Source: a virus
IMG/VR virus record: IMGVR_UViG_3300027747_003334
Location: 1-37,408 of that record
Length of the DNA: 37,408 nucleotides
Direction: 5' to 3' (one strand)
In this document: one piece after another, positions 1-6,399 of the stretch
Position numbering within the stretch: position 1 is the stretch's first letter
Layout: every line of letters starts with the position of its first letter
The notes under the pieces: generated by a model
Told to the model about the DNA's origin: nothing
What the model saw: the letters and a program-made list of their open reading frames with translations, nothing else
Databases searched by the model: none
Program-made: the position numbers and the translations under genes

Positions 1-1259
1 CCTCGCCCTGTCAGTGTTACAGGGCTGCTTGGTGTTGGATAGGTCTTGCTTGACAGGCCAGTCTGCCATGATGGGACGCTATATAATGTGCTTACTCCGC
101 CGCCGCCTGCGTATAATCCTCCGGCAGTACCCCAGGCATTCTCGCTGGCTATGGTGTAATCATTGTTGATTGTCACTACCGTGCCGCCCGCTGCGATCAC
201 ATAGGGGCTGGTAGCTGGGTACTGCACTGTGTAGGTGGGTGCTCCGGAGATAGCACGCACACCAAAGTCTCCGGCTGCCACGAAGGTGGTGATCCCCTTG
301 ACGATGGCGGCCTGCAGCGCTGTGTCAAACTGCGCATTAGATCCAAACCAGTTGGTATCAGTGGTACCCCAGCTGATGCTGATCACGCTGGGGTTGTTGG
401 TGTTGTCATTGGTAGCAGCTGTGATGCAGTCTATGAACCCCTGGAAGCTGTTTGGGGCAAAGTACATGGCTATCTTGGCGCCCAGCGCTGTGGCTCCCAC
501 GCAGTATATGTCCAGCATGACTTCACCGCTGCTGCCTATGTCAGTTGGATCATTCACACCGCCGTCAACACTGACGTCTACTACCGTGGGATTAGAGAGA
601 CCGATGCGTCCAAAGGTGCTGGTGAGATTCTGCGAGGTCCAGCCCCCGCCTAGCTCCACTATGCCAACGCAGGTATTGGCACCCTGGGCTGTGTATCCCC
701 CTGGCACGGTTGGATACTGATAAGCAGCGGCAAGATCAATGGGGGATGGAGCAGCTATGATGCTGGGATCCACTGCGCCGTTGGTTTCAGATGGTGATAG
801 CGCATCAGGATCTAATCTAGCATATGATTGGAAAGTTATGCTGTTATCAAGACCAAGTATGTTTTCTACTACATCGTTGATTTCATCTGGTATTGAGATG
901 GTACCCTGATGAGTTATATAAGTCCTAGTGTCTGTGGTCACTGTCTCTAATATTATCTTGAAAAGCTGGTTGAAGGTCTGTATAGAGCCCTGGGCCTTTA
1001 CAGTGGCCATGCCAGCATGTGCTTCGACCAATACAAGGCCGTTGGCCACTGCCCAATCGGCGACTAGCTTGACTTCGTCCTCTATGGTACCAAACTGATA
1101 CACGAACTCGTCATGACTAAGAACTGGATGAGTGCCTGACATCACAGCATTGGCATAATCTTCCAAGGTCATGCCATTGTCATGCACATCTCTGCGCAGG
1201 TATATGCTGATCATCAGCTGATCGCTGATGTTAGTCGCAGTTCTAACTTCTAAGCTCAT
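1..1259 (-). CDS. Sedolisin (peptidase family S53, kumamolisin-like) pro-protease, C-terminus cut by window edge
   Basis: My reading of the minus strand from the ATG at 1259 stays open to base 1 (419 residues). Residues 1-170 resemble the activation propeptide of the kumamolisin family (HDEFVYQFG near residue 54). The catalytic domain follows: the Glu/Asp pair in GEVMLDI (E246, D250), then AKIAMYFAPN, SVISISWG, and AAGDFG with the oxyanion-hole Asp (D331). The visible end reads TGRG, which in the family precedes the GTS segment holding the nucleophilic Ser, so that Ser lies outside the window. Sedolisins are Ser-Glu-Asp endopeptidases that remove their own propeptide. The gene starts 3 nt after the collagen-like gene, so it is probably co-transcribed and late. 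There is no obvious secretion signal. The family call is firm; the role (virion maturation, or cutting host surface protein) is inference. Confidence 0.9.
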   Translation of the reverse strand, partial: MSLEVRTATNISDQLMISIYLRRDVHDNGMTLEDYANAVMSGTHPVLSHDEFVYQFGTIEDEVKLVADWAVANGLVLVEAHAGMATVKAQGSIQTFNQLFKIILETVTTDTRTYITHQGTISIPDEINDVVENILGLDNSITFQSYARLDPDALSPSETNGAVDPSIIAAPSPIDLAAAYQYPTVPGGYTAQGANTCVGIVELGGGWTSQNLTSTFGRIGLSNPTVVDVSVDGGVNDPTDIGSSGEVMLDIYCVGATALGAKIAMYFAPNSFQGFIDCITAATNDNTNNPSVISISWGTTDTNWFGSNAQFDTALQAAIVKGITTFVAAGDFGVRAISGAPTYTVQYPATSPYVIAAGGTVVTINNDYTIASENAWGTAGGLYAGGGGVSTLYSVPSWQTGLSSKTYPTPSSPVTLTGR

Positions 1260-1262
1260 GTG

Positions 1263-2411
1263 TTATGCCTCTGTCTGTACTAGCGTGAGTGTTACAGTGA
1301 TAGCTACGGTGGTGTTTCCATTGTTACCAACCTTCATTGGTATGCTTGTGGTTGGAGGACTTTCGCTGCTGAATCCAACAGCTGCGGGTGTTATTAGCTG
1401 CGTTGCCGCACCTGTAGTGATGACCTCGGCTATCACCCCGCTGCCCGCAGATGGGCTGGTTGACTGGGTGCGGCTCTGATCAGAAGTGCGTGCTGCGGTG
1501 CTGCTATAGACTGTTACCCAGGCTGCGTTGCTGGTCTGTATGCTATAGAGATTGTAGCCCTTGAATCCTGTGGCTGCTACGCTGACATTTGAGCCAGCTG
1601 CGATGCTAGCAGTGGTCACAGCCGCGGTTGTCCTGCTGGCAATGCTCCCAGCGCCAGTCGGACCAGTCGATCCTGTGGATCCAGTCGGACCACCGCTGGG
1701 ACCTGTTGGTCCTGTGCCGCCGGGTCCTGTAGGGCCCTGTGTGCCTGATGGTCCTGTGGGACCTGTTGCACCAGTGCTGCTGTTACCAGTTGGCCCAGTT
1801 GGTCCCTGTGTGCCCGATTGTCCTGTGGGACCTGTTGCCCCAGTGTTGCTGTTACCAGTGGGTCCAGTTGGCCCAGTTTGATTGCCGCTTGGACCTGTTG
1901 CGCCTGTGCTGCCAGTGCCCGTGGGACCAGTTGGACCCGTGGCACCAGTTGAAGCAGCTGCGCCTGCTGGTCCAGTCACTCCGGTTGATCCAGTCGGACC
2001 TGTCCTACCTGTGGCTCCCGTGGCACCAGTAAGCGTGGCACTGCCTGGGACTCCTGTTGGACCACTGGGTCCAGTGACCGTGCTACCAGGACCTGTAACT
2101 CCGGTTGGACCAGTTGGACCTGTGACTCCGAATGGACCGGTCACACCTGTTGGACCAGTGGCGCCGGTCAGCGAAGATGTGCCTGCTGGGCCAGTAGAAC
2201 CAGTTGGTCCTGTGTCGCCCTTGTTGGCTGCAGTGCCTGGTAGTCCTGTGGGACCAGTTATGCTGAGACCTTGTGGTCCAGTGACTCCGCGCAGTCCAGT
2301 TGGCCCTGTTCCGCCCATCGCTCCTTGTATTCCAGTGGGGCCAGTGGGACCAGTGTATCCTCGCGGTCCAGCTCCGGTTGGACCTGTTGGCCCAGTGATG
2401 TAATAAGGCAT
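1263..2411 (-). CDS. Collagen-like (Gly-Pro-Thr repeat) phage fibre protein
   Basis: This 382-residue protein starts at the ATG at 2411, preceded by AGGAGA; an upstream in-frame extension to 2474 has no such site and is not used. After a short MPYYIT leader, residues about 7-260 are almost pure Gly-X-Y triplets, mainly GPT, as in collagen-like phage fibres that form triple helices. The last ~120 residues are a non-collagen domain ([34 protein letters not shown]) that resembles a C-terminal head found in fibres of marine T4-like phages, from memory. A T4-type late box lies 22 nt upstream of the start, and the sedolisin gene follows after 3 nt. Likely a virion surface fibre or its trimeric head. 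The exact virion location is unknown. Confidence 0.85.
   Translation of the reverse strand: MPYYITGPTGPTGAGPRGYTGPTGPTGIQGAMGGTGPTGLRGVTGPQGLSITGPTGLPGTAANKGDTGPTGSTGPAGTSSLTGATGPTGVTGPFGVTGPTGPTGVTGPGSTVTGPSGPTGVPGSATLTGATGATGRTGPTGSTGVTGPAGAAASTGATGPTGPTGTGSTGATGPSGNQTGPTGPTGNSNTGATGPTGQSGTQGPTGPTGNSSTGATGPTGPSGTQGPTGPGGTGPTGPSGGPTGSTGSTGPTGAGSIASRTTAAVTTASIAAGSNVSVAATGFKGYNLYSIQTSNAAWVTVYSSTAARTSDQSRTQSTSPSAGSGVIAEVITTGAATQLITPAAVGFSSESPPTTSIPMKVGNNGNTTVAITVTLTLVQTEA
1733..1870 (-). repeat. Imperfect 69-bp tandem repeat (2 copies) in the collagen-like gene
   Basis: Two adjacent copies about 69 bp apart encode 23-residue units of the type [18 protein letters not shown], differing at a few bases. 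This is a coding repeat that can expand or shrink in frame, changing fibre length. Confidence 0.7.
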
Positions 2412-2433
2412 GACGTTTCTCCTAGCTGCTGTA

Positions 2434-2441
2434 TATTTATC
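2434..2441 (-). promoter_or_regulatory. T4-type late promoter box (GATAAATA) for the collagen-like/sedolisin unit
   Basis: On the minus strand the sequence reads GATAAATA, one mismatch from the T4 late consensus TATAAATA. It ends 22 nt before the collagen-like start, leaving room for a start site and the AGGAGA ribosome site. The same core at a similar distance precedes the genes starting at 5150, 31461 and 33994. Confidence 0.6.
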
Positions 2442-2455
2442 GTGCCCTGGACTTC

Positions 2456-2484
2456 TTGACCTTGAGCAGCCCAACCATTACATA
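2456..2484 (+). promoter_or_regulatory. Sigma70-like promoter for hsp20
   Basis: TTGACC (2456-2461), 17-bp spacer, TACATA (2479-2484). It lies in the divergent gap between the collagen-like gene and hsp20 and points toward hsp20. Confidence 0.55.
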
Positions 2485-2545
2485 TGTGCTGCAGGTGCCT
2501 GCGGGGCCTGCTCATATGATGCTTCGCTTAAACAGGAGGTATAAA

Positions 2546-3016
2546 ATGCGTCATCCAACTTCTACAATGATAAACTCAATGGAAGATCTCTTCCGTGATC
2601 TCAATAGGTTTGCCATAGGTTTCGAACCAATGATTGCCAGAGTAGCCAGCAATCCAGTAACCTATCCACCCTACAATCTCACCCACGACGAAAACGGTTA
2701 CAAGCTTGAACTAGCTGTGGCTGGGTTCAAGATGGAAGAGCTAGAGATCTATCTCAGCAATGATCGAGTGCTGATGGTGCGCGGCAGCAAGACTGAGGAT
2801 CAGAACAACCGTAATTGGATACATCGTGGCATAGCTGCTCGCGACTTTGAGCGTCAGTTCACCCTGGCAGAACACATCAAGGTAAACTCAGCCAGGCTGG
2901 AAGACGGCATGCTGATCATAGAACTAGAGCGAGAAGTACCAGAGGCCAGCAAGGGCCGCGTGATACCGATATCCAACGGCAATGTCATTGACGTAAAGGT
3001 CAGTAGCGCGGTATAA
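2546..3016 (+). CDS. hsp20: Small heat-shock protein, Hsp20/IbpA-like
   Basis: A 156-residue ATP-independent holdase that would keep unfolded proteins soluble in the cytoplasm. The ATG at 2546 has a perfect AGGAGGT (2534-2540) six bases upstream, so the longer in-frame reading from 2456 is not used. The layout is that of bacterial IbpA: an N-terminal arm with RFAIGFEPM, then YPPYNL, the alpha-crystallin domain with AVAGFKMEELEI, GIAARDFERQF and LAEHIKV, and the C-terminal GRVIPI tail resembling the I-X-I oligomerisation motif. Hsp20 is common in T4-like cyanophages. It is followed by clpS, whose promoter lies in its 3' end, so the two can be expressed together or separately. Confidence 0.95.
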   Translation: MRHPTSTMINSMEDLFRDLNRFAIGFEPMIARVASNPVTYPPYNLTHDENGYKLELAVAGFKMEELEIYLSNDRVLMVRGSKTEDQNNRNWIHRGIAARDFERQFTLAEHIKVNSARLEDGMLIIELEREVPEASKGRVIPISNGNVIDVKVSSAV

Positions 3017-3017
3017 T
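2988..3017 (+). promoter_or_regulatory. Sigma70-like promoter inside the 3' end of hsp20, driving clpS
   Basis: TTGACG (2988-2993), 18-bp spacer, perfect TATAAT (3012-3017). The predicted start site near 3024 leaves a short leader holding GAGGAGAGG before the clpS ATG. Confidence 0.6.
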
Positions 3018-3041
3018 AGTACCAACAGAGGAGAGGTGCTA

Positions 3042-3353
3042 ATGGCTGATACAAAGAAAAACACCATGGTTGCGGTGATCGAACGTGTCACGTTAGCACC
3101 TCCCAAGATGTGGGATGTCTGGCTAGTCAACGATGATGTGACCAGCATGGAATTCGTGGTATTGGTGCTGATGCAGATATTCCATCGTACCTTTGAAGAA
3201 GCCCAGGACATCATGATGCACATCCACACCAACGGGCGGGGTATCGCTGGTACATACAGCCACGAAGTTTCCGCCCAAAAGCGCGACGAAACCATCACTA
3301 CCGCACGTCAGCATGGATTCCCGCTGATCTGCGAGATAAAACCCGCTGAATAA
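3042..3353 (+). CDS. clpS: ClpS, N-degron adaptor of the ClpAP protease
   Basis: This 103-residue protein aligns over its full length with bacterial ClpS, which binds proteins with destabilising N-terminal residues and hands them to ClpA. The binding-pocket residues known from E. coli (N34, D35, D36, M40, H66) are all present here as N30, D31, D32, M36 and H62. Key segments are VWLVNDD, SMEFVV and GRGIAG. The ATG at 3042 follows GAGGAGAGG; a GTG six bases earlier (3036) sits inside that site and is less likely. The N-terminal tail that contacts ClpA (residues 1-20) is kept but diverged. No ClpA or protease subunit is in the window, so it presumably acts on the host ClpAP. Confidence 0.93.
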   Translation: MADTKKNTMVAVIERVTLAPPKMWDVWLVNDDVTSMEFVVLVLMQIFHRTFEEAQDIMMHIHTNGRGIAGTYSHEVSAQKRDETITTARQHGFPLICEIKPAE

Positions 3354-3369
3354 GCAGCAATCTTTGCGG

Positions 3370-3397
3370 TTGACAGCTGCTTAAAGCAGTGTATAGT
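3370..3397 (+). promoter_or_regulatory. Sigma70-like promoter for the small HTH-like gene
   Basis: TTGACA (3370-3375), 16-bp spacer, TATAGT (3392-3397). It gives a leader of about 55 nt before the ATG at 3461. Confidence 0.65.
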
Positions 3398-3460
3398 AAT
3401 ACTGCAACTGATAGTTGTCCACAGGACAACGCAAATTGAAACAAACTGGAGACAAACGAA

Positions 3461-3700
3461 ATGACCGCATATGTAACGCAAGCTGAGAAGGTTCTCGCAT
3501 ATCTCGCCAAGGGCAACACACTCACTGCCAAGCAGGCCATGAGCCGCTTCAAGATCCAGAAGCTCAGCGCTCGCATTTTTGAACTCAAGGAAGATGGCCA
3601 CAACATCGTTGCTACTCCTATGGCCCACAATGGCATCGGCGCTCCTCGCGTCAAGTACAGCTTGGCTCCAAAGGCTCGCAAGCGTGCCGCAAAGGCCTAA
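3461..3700 (+). CDS. Small basic helix-turn-helix-like protein
   Basis: 79 residues. Residues 5-60 look like a winged-helix/HTH fold: TLTAKQAMSRFKIQKLSARI would be the helix-turn-helix and the segment after KEDGHNI a wing. The tail is strongly basic (PKARKRAAKA), which suggests DNA or RNA binding. Similar small HTH proteins are common in marine T4-like phages. It has its own promoter, a ribosome site TGGAG at 3447-3451, and a strong terminator, so it forms a single-gene transcript that may be abundant. The target is unknown. Confidence 0.75.
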   Translation: MTAYVTQAEKVLAYLAKGNTLTAKQAMSRFKIQKLSARIFELKEDGHNIVATPMAHNGIGAPRVKYSLAPKARKRAAKA

Positions 3701-3709
3701 TCACTAAGA

Positions 3710-3745
3710 ACTTGGCGATTGGCTAGCTAGCCGAACGCACCAAGT
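3710..3745 (+). other. Nested stem-loop in the 3' UTR of the HTH-like gene
   Basis: The outer arms ACTTGG (3710-3715) and CCAAGT (3740-3745) are perfectly complementary and enclose the 12-base palindrome GGCTAGCTAGCC (3721-3732). This structure precedes a separate terminator hairpin, so the 3' UTR carries two stems. It may protect the mRNA end or form part of a 3' UTR-derived small RNA. Confidence 0.5.
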
Positions 3746-3759
3746 CTAGGGAGGCAGAA

Positions 3760-3788
3760 GGGTTCCGGGTAACTGGGACCCTTTTTTT
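3760..3788 (+). terminator. Rho-independent terminator after the HTH-like gene
   Basis: A 7-bp stem GGGTTCC/GGGACCC (one G-U pair) with an 8-nt loop is followed by seven T residues (3782-3788). It works only for the plus strand: the other side has no T run for the minus-strand gene ending at 3787. Confidence 0.85.
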
Positions 3789-4248
3789 ATCTGTGTAGAT
3801 TTTTGAGATCACTGATGCGATCGTCCAACGCTCTTATAAGCTGGCTCAGTGGTATGTGATTCTCTCGATATCCAGTTGCCACATAGTCAACATATTCTGC
3901 AGTCGGTGGCAGATCGCTGTGATGTTTTTTCAGCATCACATAGGCCATGGATTTGATTATCTTGCCGCGATATTTTATTGGCACTATCTTATGCCTATAG
4001 GTCCTGTGATAGGCTTCTACCCAGTCCAGCTTGTCCAACTTCTGCACTGGTATGATCCATAACACACCATGCACAGTGTCACCCTTGGATTCAATTACGT
4101 TGCTCACGTGCTCCAGCACGTACCTATGATCTGGTAGATCAGCATGTCCAATCAATTGTGCCTCGGGCACACGCTGGTACATCTCTTCCAGATTGGTGTT
4201 GTGCCCGTATGCGAAGTAGGGTATGTGCTCCCAGGCTGCCATGGTCAC
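3787..4248 (-). CDS. Gamma-glutamylcyclotransferase-like (GGCT/AIG2 fold) protein
   Basis: 153 residues. The GGCT-like fold is shown by the N-terminal YFAYGHNTN, matching the family's YFAYGSNM substrate loop, by GVLW in the middle strand, and by LDWVEAYHR, where E78 is in the position of the catalytic Glu. Family members release 5-oxoproline from gamma-glutamyl compounds, or unblock gamma-glutamyl amines. The ATG at 4248 overlaps the stop of the upstream Ntn-hydrolase gene (ATGA), so the two are probably translationally coupled and act on related amide substrates. A second family member lies at 16050-16469. The substrate is unknown. Confidence 0.8.
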   Translation of the reverse strand: MTMAAWEHIPYFAYGHNTNLEEMYQRVPEAQLIGHADLPDHRYVLEHVSNVIESKGDTVHGVLWIIPVQKLDKLDWVEAYHRTYRHKIVPIKYRGKIIKSMAYVMLKKHHSDLPPTAEYVDYVATGYRENHIPLSQLIRALDDRISDLKNLHR

Positions 4249-5150
4249 TCGCTGCTGTGCTGCATCTTGGGGAAGGGCTTGGTTCCCATCTCCTTGCGAG
4301 CATCATACAGCGCCTTGTTGCTGAGTATCTCTACCCAGCACTTGTTCTTGGGATGATTTAGGTCCCAGAAGTTGAATGTCATGTGGCTCTGCACAGGGCG
4401 CACAGCAAAGGTGTTCTCGCTGGGTGTGACCATGATCTGGCTGGTGGTTCTCATCAGCTTCTTCTTGTCTGTGGTGCGCAGGCAATTAAGCTGAGGATTG
4501 TCAATGTGTACCCCTGCCAAGCCGTCGATCATCTCCTGAGGAGACTTGGCAGCGTTGATCACTGCTTCTGCTATCTTGTAGCGGCTCTCACTGCTGAGCC
4601 TGCTCATGGTGTGGCTCTTGCTGGGATTCTGATGCTGCTTGCCTTCTGGTTGGTAACCAGCCCAGGGCAGCTCTATGCCATGGTTGGTGCGAACCACTGA
4701 TTGATCCTGGGGTATCTCCATGACCTTGTAGGCGTATTTTTGGTTCTCATACTCGCCTGGTTCCCAGCAGCCTTCTAAGAGGTAGCAGGTGTCCTTGTCA
4801 AATATCAGGGTGTTGCCTGGCAGCTTGTCCTTGATCAGGCTCATGGTAGCTGCCTTGACGTTTGGGAAGCGCAAAGCTCGCTTGATCTTGGCACCGTCCT
4901 TTGATGGAGTCTTGCTGCGCACCTGTATCTCCATCTCATCGTCCTTGACCATGAGGCTAGCTGAGATGATGCTGACACCTCCAGAATTCATGCCTTCGCA
5001 GTACTGCGTGATGTCATCCCAGAACATCATTATCTCAACGCCATCGTGTGTCTGTCGCTTGAAGCTTATCTCAGGTATGTAATTGCGGTCTCGGTTTTTC
5101 ACACCGACCCAACCAACATCCGGAAAGAATTTAGCAGATACTACGCACAC
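4245..5150 (-). CDS. N-terminal nucleophile (Ntn) amidohydrolase, penicillin acylase / C45-like
   Basis: 301 residues, starting with GTG at 5150 after GGAG with 7-nt spacing. The second codon is Cys, so removal of the initiator Met would expose a Cys nucleophile, as in choloylglycine hydrolase and acyltransferase (C45) enzymes. Supporting signals are NRDR (19-22), matching the family's N-R/S-D segment, then WDDITQYCEGMNSGGVSII, which resembles their EGMN..GV block. These enzymes cut linear amide bonds. The gene sits behind a late box and overlaps the cyclotransferase-like gene, suggesting a two-step late pathway on an amide or gamma-glutamyl compound. The fold call is moderate; the substrate is unknown. 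Confidence 0.65.
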   Translation of the reverse strand: MCVVSAKFFPDVGWVGVKNRDRNYIPEISFKRQTHDGVEIMMFWDDITQYCEGMNSGGVSIISASLMVKDDEMEIQVRSKTPSKDGAKIKRALRFPNVKAATMSLIKDKLPGNTLIFDKDTCYLLEGCWEPGEYENQKYAYKVMEIPQDQSVVRTNHGIELPWAGYQPEGKQHQNPSKSHTMSRLSSESRYKIAEAVINAAKSPQEMIDGLAGVHIDNPQLNCLRTTDKKKLMRTTSQIMVTPSENTFAVRPVQSHMTFNFWDLNHPKNKCWVEILSNKALYDARKEMGTKPFPKMQHSSE

Positions 5151-5168
5151 AGGGATTCTCCAATATTC

Positions 5169-5176
5169 TATTTATG
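5169..5176 (-). promoter_or_regulatory. T4-type late promoter box (CATAAATA) for the Ntn-hydrolase/cyclotransferase pair
   Basis: Minus-strand CATAAATA, one mismatch from TATAAATA, ends 18 nt before the GTG start at 5150. This is close to the spacing at 2434, 31485 and 33960. Confidence 0.55.
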
Positions 5177-5178
5177 GT

Positions 5179-5206
5179 TTGTTCACAGCCACCTAGGTCG
5201 TATACT
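5179..5206 (+). promoter_or_regulatory. Sigma70-like promoter next to the start of the small membrane protein gene
   Basis: TTGTTC (5179-5184), 16-bp spacer, TATACT (5201-5206). The predicted start site falls on or next to the ATG at 5212, so the transcript would be leaderless. It nearly abuts the oppositely directed late box. Confidence 0.4.
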
Positions 5207-5211
5207 ACGAT

Positions 5212-5496
5212 ATGTGGTACAAGATCAAGAGATTCTGGGCAGACAGTTATAGCAGTGACAAGCTGGCATTCTACTTGGAGATGCAGAACTTCATTTTCAG
5301 CGTTAGTGCCAGCATCATGTTGGCTAGCACGGCTAACCATCCCAACATGGCCTTCATCTATCCTTTCTATTTCGTGGGCAGCACCAGCCAGGTAATTGCC
5401 AGCTATCGCCGCGGGCAGCCTTGGATCATGCTAGTGACCACGTGGTTTGCTACGATGAACTGCATAGGTTGGTGCAGGGCCATGGGGTTCCTATGA
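5212..5496 (+). CDS. Small inner-membrane protein, unknown function
   Basis: 94 residues with about two or three hydrophobic segments (near residues 25-42, 46-60 and 70-90) separated by short polar loops (YRRGQP). No family recognised. The ATG at 5212 has no ribosome binding site and sits about 6 nt after a -10-like box. It ends in an ATGA overlap with the SufT-like gene, so the two are translationally coupled. Confidence 0.6.
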   Translation: MWYKIKRFWADSYSSDKLAFYLEMQNFIFSVSASIMLASTANHPNMAFIYPFYFVGSTSQVIASYRRGQPWIMLVTTWFATMNCIGWCRAMGFL

Positions 5497-5831
5497 GCCA
5501 AGAAATCAGAGACCAGATCATAGCCAATCTGCGCAGGGTTTACGATCCGGAGATCAGCACTAACATCTACGACCTCGGCCTAATCTACAAGATTGATCTC
5601 GATCATCTACCTGAAGTAAGGATGGAGATAACGCTGACTTCTGCTTGGTGTCCCAGTGCTGATGATATTCTCAGGGAAGCCAAGGAAGCTACTATGGTAC
5701 CAGGTGTTCTCAGCAGCGATGTGCAGGTAGTTTGGACACCCCAATGGGGACCGCACATGATGAGCGAGGAAGCTCAGCTGGAGCTAAACATGATGCAGGA
5801 TTTTGATAACCCATGGCGCTGGGATGACTAG
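5493..5831 (+). CDS. SufT/MIP18-like (DUF59) Fe-S assembly protein
   Basis: 112 residues. It matches the DUF59 family used in Fe-S cluster assembly and in PaaD-type maturation: DPEISTNIYDLGLIY (18-32), then the single conserved Cys in SAWCPSADDI (C53), then VWTPQWGPHMMSEEA, the W-x-P-x-M-x-SEEA tail typical of SufT. The start at 5493 overlaps the stop of the upstream membrane protein; an earlier in-frame start at 5421 would bury it inside that gene. It may help load Fe-S clusters into phage enzymes such as the radical SAM protein at 14508, or into a ribonucleotide reductase elsewhere (inference). Confidence 0.85.
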   Translation: MSQEIRDQIIANLRRVYDPEISTNIYDLGLIYKIDLDHLPEVRMEITLTSAWCPSADDILREAKEATMVPGVLSSDVQVVWTPQWGPHMMSEEAQLELNMMQDFDNPWRWDD

Positions 5832-5863
5832 GCCGCAACAACAAACGTCTAAGGAGAGAGACT

Positions 5864-6316
5864 ATGACTGATCTACCATTGCTCAAGATGGATCTTGAAA
5901 ACGGAACCGTCCTGATAGAATGCTACCCACACAAGGCACCAAACCACGTAGCCCAGATAATCAGGCAGGCTGATCAAGGGCTCTATGACGGCACTGACTT
6001 CCACAGAGTGATCGATGGTTTCATGGCACAGGGCGGTTGGACCAAGCAGGCTCTGCCTCAGCTACAGGCCGAGTTCAACGACGTACCTCACACAGAAGGT
6101 ATCTGCAGCATGGCACGCACCAATGATCCAAACAGCGCCAGCGATCAGTTCTTCATCTGCTTTGGCAATGCCAACTTCCTCGATCGACAGTACACCGTCT
6201 GGGGCAAGGTCATCTATGGCATGGACAAGGTGCATGCTATCACACGCGGTGAACCACCGCTTAATCCATCCAAGATCGTGCGCATGCGCACTGCTTATCT
6301 TGAACCAGTGTCTTGA
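5864..6316 (+). CDS. Cyclophilin-type peptidyl-prolyl cis-trans isomerase
   Basis: 150 residues, full cyclophilin core. The active-site segments are FHRVIDGFMAQGG (46-58, with catalytic R48 and Q56 equivalents) and SASDQFFICF (91-100), then a late LDRQYTVWGKV. There is no signal peptide, so it should be cytoplasmic like bacterial PpiB. The start follows AAGGAGAG. It is 32 nt after the SufT-like gene, probably in the same transcript, and its stop codon overlaps the -35 box of the dnaK promoter. It would speed proline isomerisation, possibly for the Pro-rich collagen-like fibres this phage makes (inference). Confidence 0.93.
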   Translation: MTDLPLLKMDLENGTVLIECYPHKAPNHVAQIIRQADQGLYDGTDFHRVIDGFMAQGGWTKQALPQLQAEFNDVPHTEGICSMARTNDPNSASDQFFICFGNANFLDRQYTVWGKVIYGMDKVHAITRGEPPLNPSKIVRMRTAYLEPVS

Positions 6317-6343
6317 CACTGCTCTGATACACACTTATATAAT
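6313..6343 (+). promoter_or_regulatory. Sigma70-like promoter for dnaK
   Basis: TTGACA (6313-6318), overlapping the stop codon of the cyclophilin gene, with TATATA (17-bp spacer) or TATAAT (19-bp spacer) at 6336-6343. No heat-shock sigma32-type motif was seen, so expression is probably constitutive in infection. Confidence 0.65.
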
Positions 6344-6346
6344 AGC

Positions 6347-6371
6347 CATGGCCGGGCTACGGCCGGCCATG
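6347..6371 (+). other. 9-bp GC-rich hairpin in the dnaK 5' UTR
   Basis: CATGGCCGG (6347-6355) and CCGGCCATG (6363-6371) form a perfect stem with a 7-nt loop, right after the expected start site and 17 nt before the GAGGAGA ribosome site. There is no T run, so it is not a terminator. It could protect the 5' end or be a thermosensor-like or protein-binding element. Confidence 0.6.
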
Positions 6372-6399
6372 CACAATCTTGCTTTATGAGGAGATAGAA

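Noticed and set aside
1561-2403. Long plus-strand Pro/Val-rich (GPVGPVAPV) reading frames, also at 29019-29432 and 30155-30568
   Set aside because: They are the antisense of Gly-Pro-Thr collagen repeats; repeat composition keeps the frame open. No ribosome sites.
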